Counted from the stretch's first letter, positions 17,629-26,840 are shown. The stretch is DNA of 64,000 nucleotides from Polaribacter porphyrae (GCF_002954685.1 NZ_MSCN01000001.1:1685409-1749408), one strand, 5' to 3'. The notes: a model not told the origin generated them from the letters alone. Program-made: numbers and translations.

Positions 17629-18654
17629 ATGAAAAGCCACTCTTTTAAATACACTTTATTCTTTTACTTTATTGGGTTACAAACTGTTTTTGCTCAATAT
17701 ACAGAGGTAATAAACTCTAATAAACCTGGGTTTTCTGAAAGCCCATATAGTGTTGGTACAGGTGTTTACCAATTTGAAAGCAATCTGTTTTTTAGAAACA
17801 CCAAAATAGAACCTACCTTTTCTAGACCACAATCTTTTGGTTTTGATATGCTATTTAGAACTAGCTTATTTTTAGAAAAATTAGAATTAAATGCACAAGT
17901 AAGTTATAACAGAGATAAAGTAGCTTTTAAAAATATTTTTACATCACATTATTTTGATACAGGTTTTAGCAGATTTACAATTGGTGCTAAATATTTGATT
18001 TATCAACAAGAATATGAAGATAAGAGCAAAGAAGTAAGAAGTTGGAAAAGACGAAATGCTTTTGATAAAAAAAGATTAATACCTTCTGTTGCTATCTATG
18101 CAGGGTTGAATACAGACATGGTTAACGATTACTATAAGACTGGCAACATGTCTCCTAAAGTGGGTGTTTTATTGCAAAACAATTTAAGTAATCAATTTAA
18201 TATTATTACTAATGTTTTTTATGATAAAATAGGCACTGATTTTCCTGAATTATCTTATATAATTACTGGTACATACAATTTTAGTGATAGATGGTCCACT
18301 TTTATAGAAAATCAAACTATTTTTCAAGAGTTTAGAAATGTAACCAATTTAGGAACAGGTTTAGCATATCTTTATAATAAAAACTTACAAATAAATGCTT
18401 CTGGTAGGTTTTTAGCAGAAGGTACAGCAGCAGGTTTTTATGCAGGCTTTGGAGTTTCTTATAGAATTAATAAACATAAAGATAGCTATAAAGAGGTTGA
18501 TGAAAATGGAAGAGAAGTAAAAAATACGCCTATAACAAGGTATAACAAAAAGAAAAACGGATTTTTTAGCAGACTTTTTAGTATTTTTACAAAAAAGAAA
18601 GATAATAAATCATCTAAAAAAAGAACTAGAAAAAAAAGGAAAAGAAAAAATTAA
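17629..18654 (+). CDS. outer-membrane beta-barrel (MetA/phenol-degradation-like transporter family)
   Basis: A 341-residue secreted protein. The ATG at 17629 gives a clean signal peptide (KYTLFFYFIGLQTVFAQ), so the longer frame open from 17461 is not used. The mature part starts EVINSNKPGFSESPYSVGTGVYQFES, a hallmark of the outer-membrane transporter-like family (PF13557-type), and continues in alternating beta strands with YNFSDRWSTFIENQ. The last 35 residues after the barrel are extraordinarily basic, with runs such as KKRTRKKRKRKN, which is unusual for a barrel C-terminus. Function unknown. It diverges from the DUF4834-yfhO operon and is followed 16 bases later by an acetyltransferase-like gene. 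Confidence 0.8.
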   Translation: MKSHSFKYTLFFYFIGLQTVFAQYTEVINSNKPGFSESPYSVGTGVYQFESNLFFRNTKIEPTFSRPQSFGFDMLFRTSLFLEKLELNAQVSYNRDKVAFKNIFTSHYFDTGFSRFTIGAKYLIYQQEYEDKSKEVRSWKRRNAFDKKRLIPSVAIYAGLNTDMVNDYYKTGNMSPKVGVLLQNNLSNQFNIITNVFYDKIGTDFPELSYIITGTYNFSDRWSTFIENQTIFQEFRNVTNLGTGLAYLYNKNLQINASGRFLAEGTAAGFYAGFGVSYRINKHKDSYKEVDENGREVKNTPITRYNKKKNGFFSRLFSIFTKKKDNKSSKKRTRKKRKRKN

Positions 18655-18670
18655 AACCCCCAAATTAATT

Positions 18671-19792
18671 ATGATAATCTTAAAAGAAGCCAAAACAAAA
18701 AGAGATCTCAAGCGTTTTGTTTTATTTCCTTTTTCTTTATACAGACGCAATAAATATTGGGTACCTCCAATAATAAAAGACGAAATCGCCAATTTTAATC
18801 CAAAGAAAAATCCTGTTTTTAAAAATGCAGACGCCCACTTTTTTTTAGCTTATAGAGGTAAAAAAATTGTTGGTAGAGTTGTAGCGATTATCAATTGGTT
18901 TGAAGTGGATAAGCAACAAATTAAAAAAATGCGTTTTGGTTGGTTTGATGTAATTGATGATATTGAAGTAACCAAAACTCTACTCGATAAAGTAAATGAA
19001 ATTGGGAAAGCAAATAATTTAGAATATATAGAAGGCCCTGTAGGTTTTAATAATCTTGATAAAACAGGCGTACTTGTTGATGGTTTTGAGCATTTAGGCA
19101 CTATGATTACTTGGTATAATCATCCTTATTACAAAGATCATTTAGAACAATTGGGCTTTGTAAAAGAAAAAGAATATTTAGAAAACAAATTTATGTTTAA
19201 AAATGTTGATGCTGTTTATTACAACAGAATCAGTAACGTTATAAAAAAGCGTTATCATTTAAAAGCTCTAGATTTTAAGAAAACCAAACAGATTTTACCT
19301 TATGTAAATGAAATGTTTGAAGTTTTCGATAAATCGTATTCTAAACTCTCTACTTATGTTCCTATATCTGATGCACAAATAGCATATTTTAAAAAGAAAT
19401 ATATTTCATTTATCAATCCAGAATATATAAAATTTGTAATGGATAAGGATGGTAAACTCATTGCTTTTGCAATTGTAATGCCTTCATTTTCTAATGCTTT
19501 GCGAAAAGCAAGAGGTCGATTATTTCCTTTAGGGATTTTAAGGTTACTTAAGGCTAAAAAACATGCTAAAGATGTTACTTTTTACTTGATTGGTGTTCAT
19601 CCTGATTATCAAAATAAAGGAGTTACAGCAATTATTTTTGATCAATATACAAAGACCTTTAGCAAAAAAGGAATCGTTAATTGTATAAGAACCCCTGAAT
19701 TGGAAGATAATGAAGCTATAAAAAAAATCTGGGAAGATTTTAACCCAGTTACCCATAAAAGACGTAGAACATACAGAAAAAATATTGTTTAG
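18671..19792 (+). CDS. GNAT-fold acetyltransferase-like protein (YghO-type)
   Basis: A 373-residue cytoplasmic protein of the YghO-like group. The N-terminus (LFPFSLYRRNKYWVPP) and the conserved GPVGFNNLDKTGVLVDGF segment near residue 120 are distinctive. The C-terminal GNAT fold shows the VHPDYQNKGVTAIIFDQY segment, corresponding to the acetyl-CoA binding motif A (Q/R-x-x-G-x-G/A), though the canonical RGxGxG is replaced by QNKGVT. Length agrees with family members. The substrate is not known. It follows the outer-membrane protein gene closely and may be co-transcribed; rsmE follows after 55 bases. Confidence 0.8.
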   Translation: MIILKEAKTKRDLKRFVLFPFSLYRRNKYWVPPIIKDEIANFNPKKNPVFKNADAHFFLAYRGKKIVGRVVAIINWFEVDKQQIKKMRFGWFDVIDDIEVTKTLLDKVNEIGKANNLEYIEGPVGFNNLDKTGVLVDGFEHLGTMITWYNHPYYKDHLEQLGFVKEKEYLENKFMFKNVDAVYYNRISNVIKKRYHLKALDFKKTKQILPYVNEMFEVFDKSYSKLSTYVPISDAQIAYFKKKYISFINPEYIKFVMDKDGKLIAFAIVMPSFSNALRKARGRLFPLGILRLLKAKKHAKDVTFYLIGVHPDYQNKGVTAIIFDQYTKTFSKKGIVNCIRTPELEDNEAIKKIWEDFNPVTHKRRRTYRKNIV

Positions 19793-19810
19793 TAGGAAGT
19801 AGAAAGATTA

Positions 19811-19818
19811 TAAATTTG
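19811..19818 (+). promoter_or_regulatory. possible -7 element for rsmE
   Basis: TAAATTTG fits TAnnTTTG and lies 29 bases before the rsmE ATG. No convincing -33 element is seen. Confidence 0.3.
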
Positions 19819-19847
19819 AGATGAAAAACAAAAATTTTTACTAAAAA

Positions 19848-20558
19848 ATGCAACTTTTCTACAATTCTGATATTACTAAAAACACTACTCAAATTACTTT
19901 CGATAAAATTGAAAGCAAACATATAGTGCGTGTTTTACGTAAAAAAGAAGACGATACTTTAAATATCACAAACGGAAAAGGATTTTTATTTGAAGCAAAA
20001 ATTAACATTGCTAATGACAAAAAATGTATTGCTGAAATTATTTCTGTTACAGAAAAATCAAAACTTTGGGATTATTATTTGCATGTAGCTATTGCTCCAA
20101 CAAAAAACAACGATCGTTTTGAATGGTTTTTAGAAAAAGCTACAGAAATTGGTATTGATGAAATAACGCCTATTATCTGTCAAAATTCTGAAAGAAGAAT
20201 TGTAAAACTAGAACGTTTTGAAAAAATCATCCAATCTGCGATGAAGCAATCTTTAAAATTTACATTGCCAAAACTAAATCTGCCAATAAAATTCAATGAA
20301 TTTATCAATCTAGATTTTGATGGAAAGGTTTGTATTGCACATTGTGAAGATGTTAAACAGAAAAAAAATCTAAAGTCGATAATACATCCATCAGAAAAAA
20401 CAACCATTCTCATTGGTCCTGAAGGTGATTTTTCTTCTCAAGAAATTAAAAAATCTTTAACAAAAAATTGCATACCAATTTCTTTAGGAGAAAGCAGATT
20501 ACGAACTGAAACTGCTGGTTTAGTTGCTGTAAATTTGGTTTCTTTTGTTAATGGATAA
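19848..20558 (+). CDS. rsmE: 16S rRNA (uracil(1498)-N(3))-methyltransferase
   Basis: A 236-residue SPOUT-class methyltransferase that methylates N3 of U1498 in helix 44 of 16S rRNA. An N-terminal PUA-like domain (ITFDKIESKHIVRVLRKK) binds rRNA, and the C-terminal trefoil-knot domain shows KATEIGIDEITPI, the SAM-binding LIGPEGDFSSQEI loop and LGESRLRTETAGL, all diagnostic of RsmE. Length is that of the family (235-250). It is an ordinary single-copy housekeeping gene; a DUF4159 gene follows after 42 bases and may share its transcript. Confidence 0.96.
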   Translation: MQLFYNSDITKNTTQITFDKIESKHIVRVLRKKEDDTLNITNGKGFLFEAKINIANDKKCIAEIISVTEKSKLWDYYLHVAIAPTKNNDRFEWFLEKATEIGIDEITPIICQNSERRIVKLERFEKIIQSAMKQSLKFTLPKLNLPIKFNEFINLDFDGKVCIAHCEDVKQKKNLKSIIHPSEKTTILIGPEGDFSSQEIKKSLTKNCIPISLGESRLRTETAGLVAVNLVSFVNG

Positions 20559-20600
20559 ATTCTATTTTACTATATTGCTGTAAATTCTTTTTAAGGCTTT

Positions 20601-21242
20601 ATGAAGCAATTTATTACATTTATTTTTTTTGCTGTAATTTCTCAATTTCAAGCCCAAGACGTAGCTATTTTAAAATACGATGGTGGTGGAGATTGGTATG
20701 CAAACCCAACAGCAATACCTAATTTAATTGAATTTACAAACGAAAATTGTAAAACCAATATTTCTAAAAATCCACAGAATGTAGCAGTAAACAGTCAAGA
20801 TATTTTTAATTTTCCTATTCTATTTATGACTGGGCATGGAAATATATATTTTACCAATGAAGAAGCTAGCAACTTAAAAAATTATTTAATTTCTGGTGGA
20901 TTTTTGCATATTTCAGACAATTATGGTTTAGATAAATTCATTAGAAGAGAACTCAAAAAAGTATTTCCAAAATTAGAGTTTAAAGAAATTCCTAGCAACC
21001 ATGCTATTTATAATCAAACCTTTAAATTCCCTAATGGAATTCCTAAAATTCATGAACATGATAAAAAACCTGCTCAAGGTTTTGGACTTTTTTATGAAGG
21101 CAGATTAGTGGTTTTCTATGATTATGAAACTGATTTAAGTGATGGTTGGGAAGATCAAGTAATCCACAATAATCCAAAAGAAGTTCGTGAAAAAGCACTT
21201 AAAATGGGTGCAAATATTATTGAATATGCGTTTACGAATTGA
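20601..21242 (+). CDS. DUF4159 domain secreted protein
   Basis: A 213-residue protein with a signal peptide (FITFIFFAVISQFQAQ) and a DUF4159 domain covering the rest. Recognisable segments are YDGGGDWYANPTAIPNLIEF, the MTGHGNIYFTNEEASNLKNY segment and GGFLHISDNYG; the domain has a glutamine-amidotransferase/ThuA-like fold in which G-x-G-x-x-x-x-T and LLGGG-type turns recur, but no catalytic Cys is evident. Likely periplasmic. Function unknown. It follows rsmE on the same strand and precedes a heptanucleotide repeat tract. Confidence 0.8.
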   Translation: MKQFITFIFFAVISQFQAQDVAILKYDGGGDWYANPTAIPNLIEFTNENCKTNISKNPQNVAVNSQDIFNFPILFMTGHGNIYFTNEEASNLKNYLISGGFLHISDNYGLDKFIRRELKKVFPKLEFKEIPSNHAIYNQTFKFPNGIPKIHEHDKKPAQGFGLFYEGRLVVFYDYETDLSDGWEDQVIHNNPKEVREKALKMGANIIEYAFTN

Positions 21243-21302
21243 TAATAAAAATTTGGTTATAAGATTTTCTTGAATCAGGACACAGATAATCTTAAACATT
21301 AA

Positions 21303-21351
21303 ATCATGAATCATGAATCATGAATTTTGAATTTTGAATTTTGAATTTTGA
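21303..21351 (+). repeat. 7-base tandem repeat tract
   Basis: Three copies of ATCATGA (21303-21323) run straight into four copies of ATTTTGA (21324-21351). Both units differ only at positions 3-5. The tract lies in the 124-base gap between the DUF4159 gene and the symporter gene, ending 15 bases before the latter's ATG. Confidence 0.9.
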
Positions 21352-21366
21352 ATCTAAAACAAGAAT

Positions 21367-22284
21367 ATGCAAAACGAAATCAATATTGATGATATTAAAA
21401 TAAACTTCGATTCTAGTGGTTTATGGGTATTAAATATAGCCATTGCCATTATTATGTTTGGAGTTGCTTTGGGTATTACTATTGATGATTTTAAACGCCT
21501 TTTTAAAAATCCAAAAATTGTTTTTGTTGGAGTTTTATCGCAATTTATTTTATTACCTGCATTTACATTTTTAGGGATTTTACTTATAGAACCTCACCCA
21601 AGTTTTGCATTAGGAATGATGATGATTGCTGCTTGTCCAGGAGGAAATGTTTCAAATTTTTTTAGTAAAATGGCTGGTGGAAATGCAGCTCTTTCTGTAA
21701 GTTTAACAGCTTTTGCAACTTTAATTTGTATTTTTATGACTCCTTTTAATCTACAGTTTTGGGGGAGTTTATACGAACCAACAAATGTGATTTTAGAAAA
21801 AGTACAATTAAACTGGAAAGATTTACTAAAATTGGTTTCACTAATTTTAGGAATTCCTTTAATCTGTGGTATGCTAATAAAACATCATCATTCAGAAATG
21901 GCTGTAAAAATAGAAAAAGTCTTAAAACCATTGTCTATGCTAGTTTTTGTTGCTTTAATATTTGTTGCTTTTTCACAAAATTTAGATGTGTTTGTAAATC
22001 ATATTCATCATGTATTACTTCTAGTAATTTTTCATAATATTTTTGCTTTTATTCTCGGGTTTTATACTGCAAAATCTTTTGGTTTAAATAAGCAAGATAC
22101 CAAAACGATTTCTATGGAAACTGGTATCCAAAATGGAGGTTTAGGGTTACTATTAATTTTTGGCTTTTTTGATGGTTTAGGTGGTATGGCTTTATTAGCT
22201 GCATTTTGGGGGATTTGGGATGTATTTTCTGGTATGGCTTTGGCTACTTTTTGGGGTAGAAACACTAAAACTGTACAAGATTAA
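21367..22284 (+). CDS. bile acid:sodium symporter family protein (BASS)
   Basis: A 305-residue inner-membrane protein with about nine membrane segments. Family motifs are visible: IIMFGVALGITIDDFKR in helix 2, the MMMIAACPGGNVSNFFSKMAGG segment (the conserved helix-break that contributes Na sites), and ETGIQNGGLGLLL in the second repeat. BASS proteins cotransport organic anions such as bile acids, pantoate or 2-oxoacids with sodium; the substrate here is unknown. A marine bacterium using Na gradients is a sensible setting. The acyltransferase gene begins one base after its stop. Confidence 0.9.
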   Translation: MQNEINIDDIKINFDSSGLWVLNIAIAIIMFGVALGITIDDFKRLFKNPKIVFVGVLSQFILLPAFTFLGILLIEPHPSFALGMMMIAACPGGNVSNFFSKMAGGNAALSVSLTAFATLICIFMTPFNLQFWGSLYEPTNVILEKVQLNWKDLLKLVSLILGIPLICGMLIKHHHSEMAVKIEKVLKPLSMLVFVALIFVAFSQNLDVFVNHIHHVLLLVIFHNIFAFILGFYTAKSFGLNKQDTKTISMETGIQNGGLGLLLIFGFFDGLGGMALLAAFWGIWDVFSGMALATFWGRNTKTVQD

Positions 22285-22285
22285 A

Positions 22286-23341
22286 ATGATACTAAAAAAG
22301 CTTTGGTATTTGAGTGTAAAGCTATTTCTTAAAATTAGCTTACGTTTTTACGCAAAAGAAATTAAAGTTTTAGGAAGAAAAAATGTTCCTAAAAAAGGAG
22401 CTGTTTTATTTGCTATTAATCACCCTAATGCCTTAATGGATCCGTTGTTTGTGACTTCTTTTAACCCTAGAGAAAATCATTTTTTGGTAAGAGCAGATGT
22501 TTTTAAAAAACCATTAGTTAGAAAAGCATTAGCCACCTTAAACCTAATGCCTATCTATAGAATTAGAGATGGTAGAAAACAACTTTCTAACAACGAAGAA
22601 ATCTTTAAGAAGTGTTTTAACATTCTAAAAAACAAAGAAACTTTATTTATTTTTCCACAAGGTGGACATTGCAGAGATAGAACTATTCAGCCTTTAAGTA
22701 AAGGGTTTACAAGAATAGTTTTTGGTGCTTTAGAGGAAAATCCTGATTTAGAAATTACAGTATTACCTGTTGGACTTACCTATCAAAATTCGTCAACTTA
22801 CCCAAGTAAAGTATGTGTGAATTTTGGTAAACCTATTGACTCTAAAGAGATTTTAAATAATAATCTTAAACCAAAAGCCATCAATATTTTAAAAAACGAA
22901 GTAAGTAATCAACTCAAAAAATTGACTGTTCATATTCCTAATGATGAAAACTATCATATCATATTATCAAAATTAAATGCAGCAAATGTAGATTTTACTG
23001 AAGTTGATGTAGTCAACAAAATGATTGCTGAAAATAATATTCCTAAACCTCGTAAAAAACCAGTAAACTACCTAAAACCAATTTTTTATTTAATTATTTT
23101 GAATAGTAGTATTCCGTATTTATTTTGGAAAAAAAGAGAAAAACAAATTGAAGAACAAGAATTTGTTGATACTTTACAATATGGAATAAACGTGATTACT
23201 TTTCCTGTTTTTTATGTGATTCAAGCATTTATTCTACATTTTTTCTTCGGATTGAAAATTGCCTGTATTTATTTTTTGAGTTCTATACTGTTGGTGTTTT
23301 TGTATAGTAAGTTTTGTGTTACAAATACTGAAAATATTTAG
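22286..23341 (+). CDS. lysophospholipid (1-acyl-glycerol-3-phosphate) acyltransferase family protein
   Basis: A 351-residue PlsC-type acyltransferase. The catalytic H-x4-D motif is NHPNALMD with His46 and Asp51; block II is YRIRDGRKQLSNN; block III is IFPQGGHCRDRT; block IV VLPVGLTYQ. It transfers an acyl chain to a lysophosphatidate or related glycerolipid at the inner membrane. Two C-terminal membrane segments (about residues 255-345) follow the catalytic domain, making it longer than plain PlsC. The ATG at 22286 gives the family N-terminus, and lies just after the symporter stop; an earlier in-frame TTG overlapping the symporter gene is rejected. Confidence 0.88.
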   Translation: MILKKLWYLSVKLFLKISLRFYAKEIKVLGRKNVPKKGAVLFAINHPNALMDPLFVTSFNPRENHFLVRADVFKKPLVRKALATLNLMPIYRIRDGRKQLSNNEEIFKKCFNILKNKETLFIFPQGGHCRDRTIQPLSKGFTRIVFGALEENPDLEITVLPVGLTYQNSSTYPSKVCVNFGKPIDSKEILNNNLKPKAINILKNEVSNQLKKLTVHIPNDENYHIILSKLNAANVDFTEVDVVNKMIAENNIPKPRKKPVNYLKPIFYLIILNSSIPYLFWKKREKQIEEQEFVDTLQYGINVITFPVFYVIQAFILHFFFGLKIACIYFLSSILLVFLYSKFCVTNTENI

Positions 23342-23344
23342 TTT

Positions 23345-23800
23345 ATGAATAAAAAGAAATACTTTAAAAGAATATATAATAATATTGACAAATATGGTTT
23401 TAACACTACCAGTCTACTAGAGGAAAAAGGTTTTACTCCTTTTGGTTATTCAACAGGAATTTATAAGAATTTTAAAATTCCAGAATTATTTATTTCTGGA
23501 TTACTACCACGTTTAAATGGAGACTTAATACATTATTATGTTGAAAAATATAAATTTAAAGAAGTTCCTATTAATGAGAAAATTGAAGGTTTAAGTGATC
23601 GATTTCCAGTTTACTTTATTGAATTAGATAACAATAATCTAACTGAATATACATTAACTTCTATTAAATATTATAAAAATGCACCTTACAAATATTTGCA
23701 ATTAATTTTCCCAGATTTAAATGGATATTTTCCTTTTGAAAAAGAATATAATTATGATCAAGAAATTTTAGGTGATATTAGTAAACTTAAGAGAGATTAG
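23345..23800 (+). CDS. DUF4262-like protein
   Basis: A 151-residue soluble protein. The N-terminal half has KYGFNTTSLLEEKG, PFGYSTGIYKNFKIPELFISG and a following Leu-rich strand, which follows the DUF4262 pattern (Pro-x-x-x-Tyr-Thr/Ser-x-Gly-Leu/Ile near the start, then P-E-L/I). The C-terminal half has YKNAPYKYLQLIFPDLNGYFP and FPFEKEYNYDQ, also a DUF4262 feature. DUF4262 has no known activity and is often scattered or mobile among bacteria. It starts 3 bases after the acyltransferase stop, so it may be the last gene of that transcript. Confidence 0.7.
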   Translation: MNKKKYFKRIYNNIDKYGFNTTSLLEEKGFTPFGYSTGIYKNFKIPELFISGLLPRLNGDLIHYYVEKYKFKEVPINEKIEGLSDRFPVYFIELDNNNLTEYTLTSIKYYKNAPYKYLQLIFPDLNGYFPFEKEYNYDQEILGDISKLKRD

Positions 23801-23900
23801 TGTTTATAAACAAGGATAGCCTAGATTGAACGATTTGTTTAAGCTCTTTTGAGGCACAAAAAAAGCGAGTACTAAAAGCAGAAAATAGCTTCAAAAAAAC

Positions 23901-26819
23901 TTACTCAATAATAGCATCCTGTATAACTTGCTGAATTTTGGTTCTCATATTTTCTTTAATCAGACCCTTATTATCCATAGTAGGATACACTCTGTTTGAT
24001 AAAAACACATAGACAATTCCGCTTTTTGGATCTGCCCAAGTATAAGTACCTGTAAAACCAGAATGACCAAAACTTTCATCGGAAACGCAACCACAAGTAG
24101 CTTCAACATCTGGATTTAATTGAGGTTTATCAAAACCTAAACCTCTTCTTACTTTTTTATCCTCAAAATAACGCGTATTAAATTTATCTACAGTTTCTGA
24201 TTTTATATATCGTCTGCCTCCATAAAAACCTTTCTGTAAATACATCTGCATTACTTTAGCAACATCGTTTGCATTGGCAAATAAACCTGCATGCCCTGCA
24301 ACACCACCTAACATTGCAGCACCCATATCATGTACATAACCATGTAATAGTTGATTTCTAAAATAATCGTCTTTTTCTGTAGGTACAATTTCTGATTTAT
24401 TAAACTTTTGCAAAGGCAAATACGTCATTCTATTAGCTCCTAAAGAGCTATAAAACTTTTGGTCTGCTAATGTGTTTAAAGGTTTTTTATATTTCTTTTC
24501 TAATGCTTCTTTAAATAAATAATACCCTAAATCGCTATACTTATAGCCTTCTTTTTCTCTTTGCTCTACTTCTTTAATTTTCTCGTAAATACTATCTTTA
24601 TATGACTTTCTGATGTATAAATTCTCTGCAACTTTAACACTAAATTCGGTATTCTTTTTATCTCTGTAGAGTTTTTTAGAATTTTTACCAGTAATACTAT
24701 CTTGTGTATTAATATAGAAAGGAATCCAAGCTTTTAGTTTACCATAATGTGATAAAATCTCTTTTACCGAAATTGAAGCTTTGTTCGTATTTTTAAAACT
24801 TGGAAAAATTTCTTTTAAGCTAGCTGAAATAGGGATTTTTTCTTCCTCTTCTGCTTTCATCAACAATGGTAAAGAGGCTAAAATTTTAGTTAAAGACGCT
24901 AAATCGTAAATATCAGAATTTTTAACAGCTCTTGTCTTTTCTTCTGTATGATATCCATAACTTTTTTGAAAAACAACCTTACCATTTCTAGCAGCCAATA
25001 CTTGAAAACCTGGCGACATTTTCTCCTCTAAAATGGTATCTGCATATTTATCTATCAATGCTAGTTTTTTAGAAGACATATTTACTTCTTCTGGAATTGT
25101 ATATTGTAACCTACTTAAACTATACGATTTTAATCCATGCCCTACTTTAAACTCATCTTTTATAGAAACTGGTAGTTTGCCTTGTAACGCATAAGCTCCA
25201 AAAATAGCTTGAGCAGAGAGTTCTTGAGCTAATTTACTGTTTTGATACGATACAATAATACTCTCTATATTTTCAAAACTTTTAAGTTGCAACAAACTAT
25301 ATGGACTTGTAAAAACATCTAAAATCATATTTTTTTTACGAGCAATTTCTTGCAACCAAACCAATTCTTTTTCCTTAAACTTATAACTCTTCCAAGGGTG
25401 ATTGTTAGACTTATGAAACCCAACAATAACTAAATTATATGGTTTTAACTTTTTAACCAAACCACTTAAATTATCATCAGAAACAACATCAACTTTGGTA
25501 TAATTTTTAAGCATGTTTACAAAGTAATTCCCAGAATTATCACCTAATTTTACATAAGCAATTTTCTTGTAATCTAAATTTGCTAAAGGCACTTCTTGCT
25601 TGGAATCCTTGACTAAAGTTATAGAATTCTTGATTAATTTTCTGTGTAACAACTCATCTGCAATTGTGTTTAAATCTTCATTTAAATTTTCTAAAACTAC
25701 AGGTTTGTAATTGTGTAAACCCATCCAATATTTAGCTTTGAGAATCTTTTTTACAGTTGCATTTAGTTGCTCTTCACTCAATGTTTTTAAAGTAATTGCC
25801 TGTTTTATCAAACGTACACTTGCTGGGACATCTTGTGGTATTAATAGCATATCATTACCTGCCATAATTGCTGCTAAATCTATCTCTGCAGATGTTGCAT
25901 AATTGGTGGCTCCTTTCATATTTAAACCATCTGTAATAACCAAACCTTTAAAACCTAATTCGTCTTGTAATAAGTTCGTCACTACATTTTTTGAAAGTGA
26001 TGTAGGTAAATTGGTATTCGATTCTAAACTGGGGATATTTAAATGGGCAGTCATAACAGAACCTACTCTTGCATCAAATATTCTTCTGTAAGGATACAAT
26101 TCTATCGAATCTAAACGTGCTTTATCAAAATTTAACAGAGGTAATGTATGGTGAGAGTCTGAAGCTGTATCTCCATGACCAGGAAAATGTTTGGCATTTG
26201 CCATTACTTTTTGGCTTTGCATACCTTCAGTAAAAGCGATTGCTTTTCTAGTAACATTTTCTTTACTTTCTCCAAAAGAACGATTCCCTATAATCGGGTT
26301 TTCTGGATTTACATTAACATCTACAACTGGGGCAAAATTAATATGAATACCTAATCGTTTGCAGTGTTTGCCTATATGCTCGCCAAATTGCTTGATTAAA
26401 GCTTCGTTTTGAATAGCTCCTAAAGTCATGTTCCAAGGGAATTTATAGGTGTTTTTTAAACGCATATCTAAACCCCATTCTCCGTCAAAACCAATCATTA
26501 GGGGCACTTTTGCTAGTGCTTGATACCTATTATTTAAAACAGCTTGTTTTTCTGGTGTACCTTGCATAAAGATAAGATTCCCAACATGATATTTGGTTAT
26601 CATTTCTGTGATAAAATCTTCGTGCTTTTGATCTAAATTAGAATAAGCCTGTACCATAAACAACTGACCTATTTTCTCATCAACAGACATATTGGTTAAG
26701 ATGCTATCTACCCAAATTTCTTGCTTTTCAAAGTCTTCTGTTCTTAAAGGATCTACAGTTTGAGATTGCACTTTAAAAACAATTATTATTAAAAATAATG
26801 TGACGAGTTTTTTTATCAT
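23901..26819 (-). CDS. glycoside hydrolase family 3 (NagZ-like) fused to a serine beta-lactamase-family domain
   Basis: A 972-residue two-domain secreted protein. After a signal peptide (KKLVTLFLIIIVFKVQSQ) comes a GH3 N-terminal barrel with NagZ hallmarks: GFDGEWGLDMRL, the His/Asp loop KHFPGHGDTASDSHH, and the nucleophile segment VITDGLNMKGA. A GH3 C-terminal domain follows. The last 380 residues are a class C beta-lactamase/PBP4-type serine hydrolase with the SxxK motif in DLASLTK, the second motif YSDLGYY and a GHSGFTGT segment. NagZ cleaves N-acetylglucosamine from muropeptides, so the fusion suggests peptidoglycan remodelling or recycling outside the cytoplasm. ATG 26819 is preferred over an upstream TTG. 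Fusions of this kind are known in Bacteroidota. Confidence 0.92.
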   Translation of the reverse strand: MIKKLVTLFLIIIVFKVQSQTVDPLRTEDFEKQEIWVDSILTNMSVDEKIGQLFMVQAYSNLDQKHEDFITEMITKYHVGNLIFMQGTPEKQAVLNNRYQALAKVPLMIGFDGEWGLDMRLKNTYKFPWNMTLGAIQNEALIKQFGEHIGKHCKRLGIHINFAPVVDVNVNPENPIIGNRSFGESKENVTRKAIAFTEGMQSQKVMANAKHFPGHGDTASDSHHTLPLLNFDKARLDSIELYPYRRIFDARVGSVMTAHLNIPSLESNTNLPTSLSKNVVTNLLQDELGFKGLVITDGLNMKGATNYATSAEIDLAAIMAGNDMLLIPQDVPASVRLIKQAITLKTLSEEQLNATVKKILKAKYWMGLHNYKPVVLENLNEDLNTIADELLHRKLIKNSITLVKDSKQEVPLANLDYKKIAYVKLGDNSGNYFVNMLKNYTKVDVVSDDNLSGLVKKLKPYNLVIVGFHKSNNHPWKSYKFKEKELVWLQEIARKKNMILDVFTSPYSLLQLKSFENIESIIVSYQNSKLAQELSAQAIFGAYALQGKLPVSIKDEFKVGHGLKSYSLSRLQYTIPEEVNMSSKKLALIDKYADTILEEKMSPGFQVLAARNGKVVFQKSYGYHTEEKTRAVKNSDIYDLASLTKILASLPLLMKAEEEEKIPISASLKEIFPSFKNTNKASISVKEILSHYGKLKAWIPFYINTQDSITGKNSKKLYRDKKNTEFSVKVAENLYIRKSYKDSIYEKIKEVEQREKEGYKYSDLGYYLFKEALEKKYKKPLNTLADQKFYSSLGANRMTYLPLQKFNKSEIVPTEKDDYFRNQLLHGYVHDMGAAMLGGVAGHAGLFANANDVAKVMQMYLQKGFYGGRRYIKSETVDKFNTRYFEDKKVRRGLGFDKPQLNPDVEATCGCVSDESFGHSGFTGTYTWADPKSGIVYVFLSNRVYPTMDNKGLIKENMRTKIQQVIQDAIIE

Positions 26820-26840
26820 ACTCTTTTTCAGTTTCAATTT

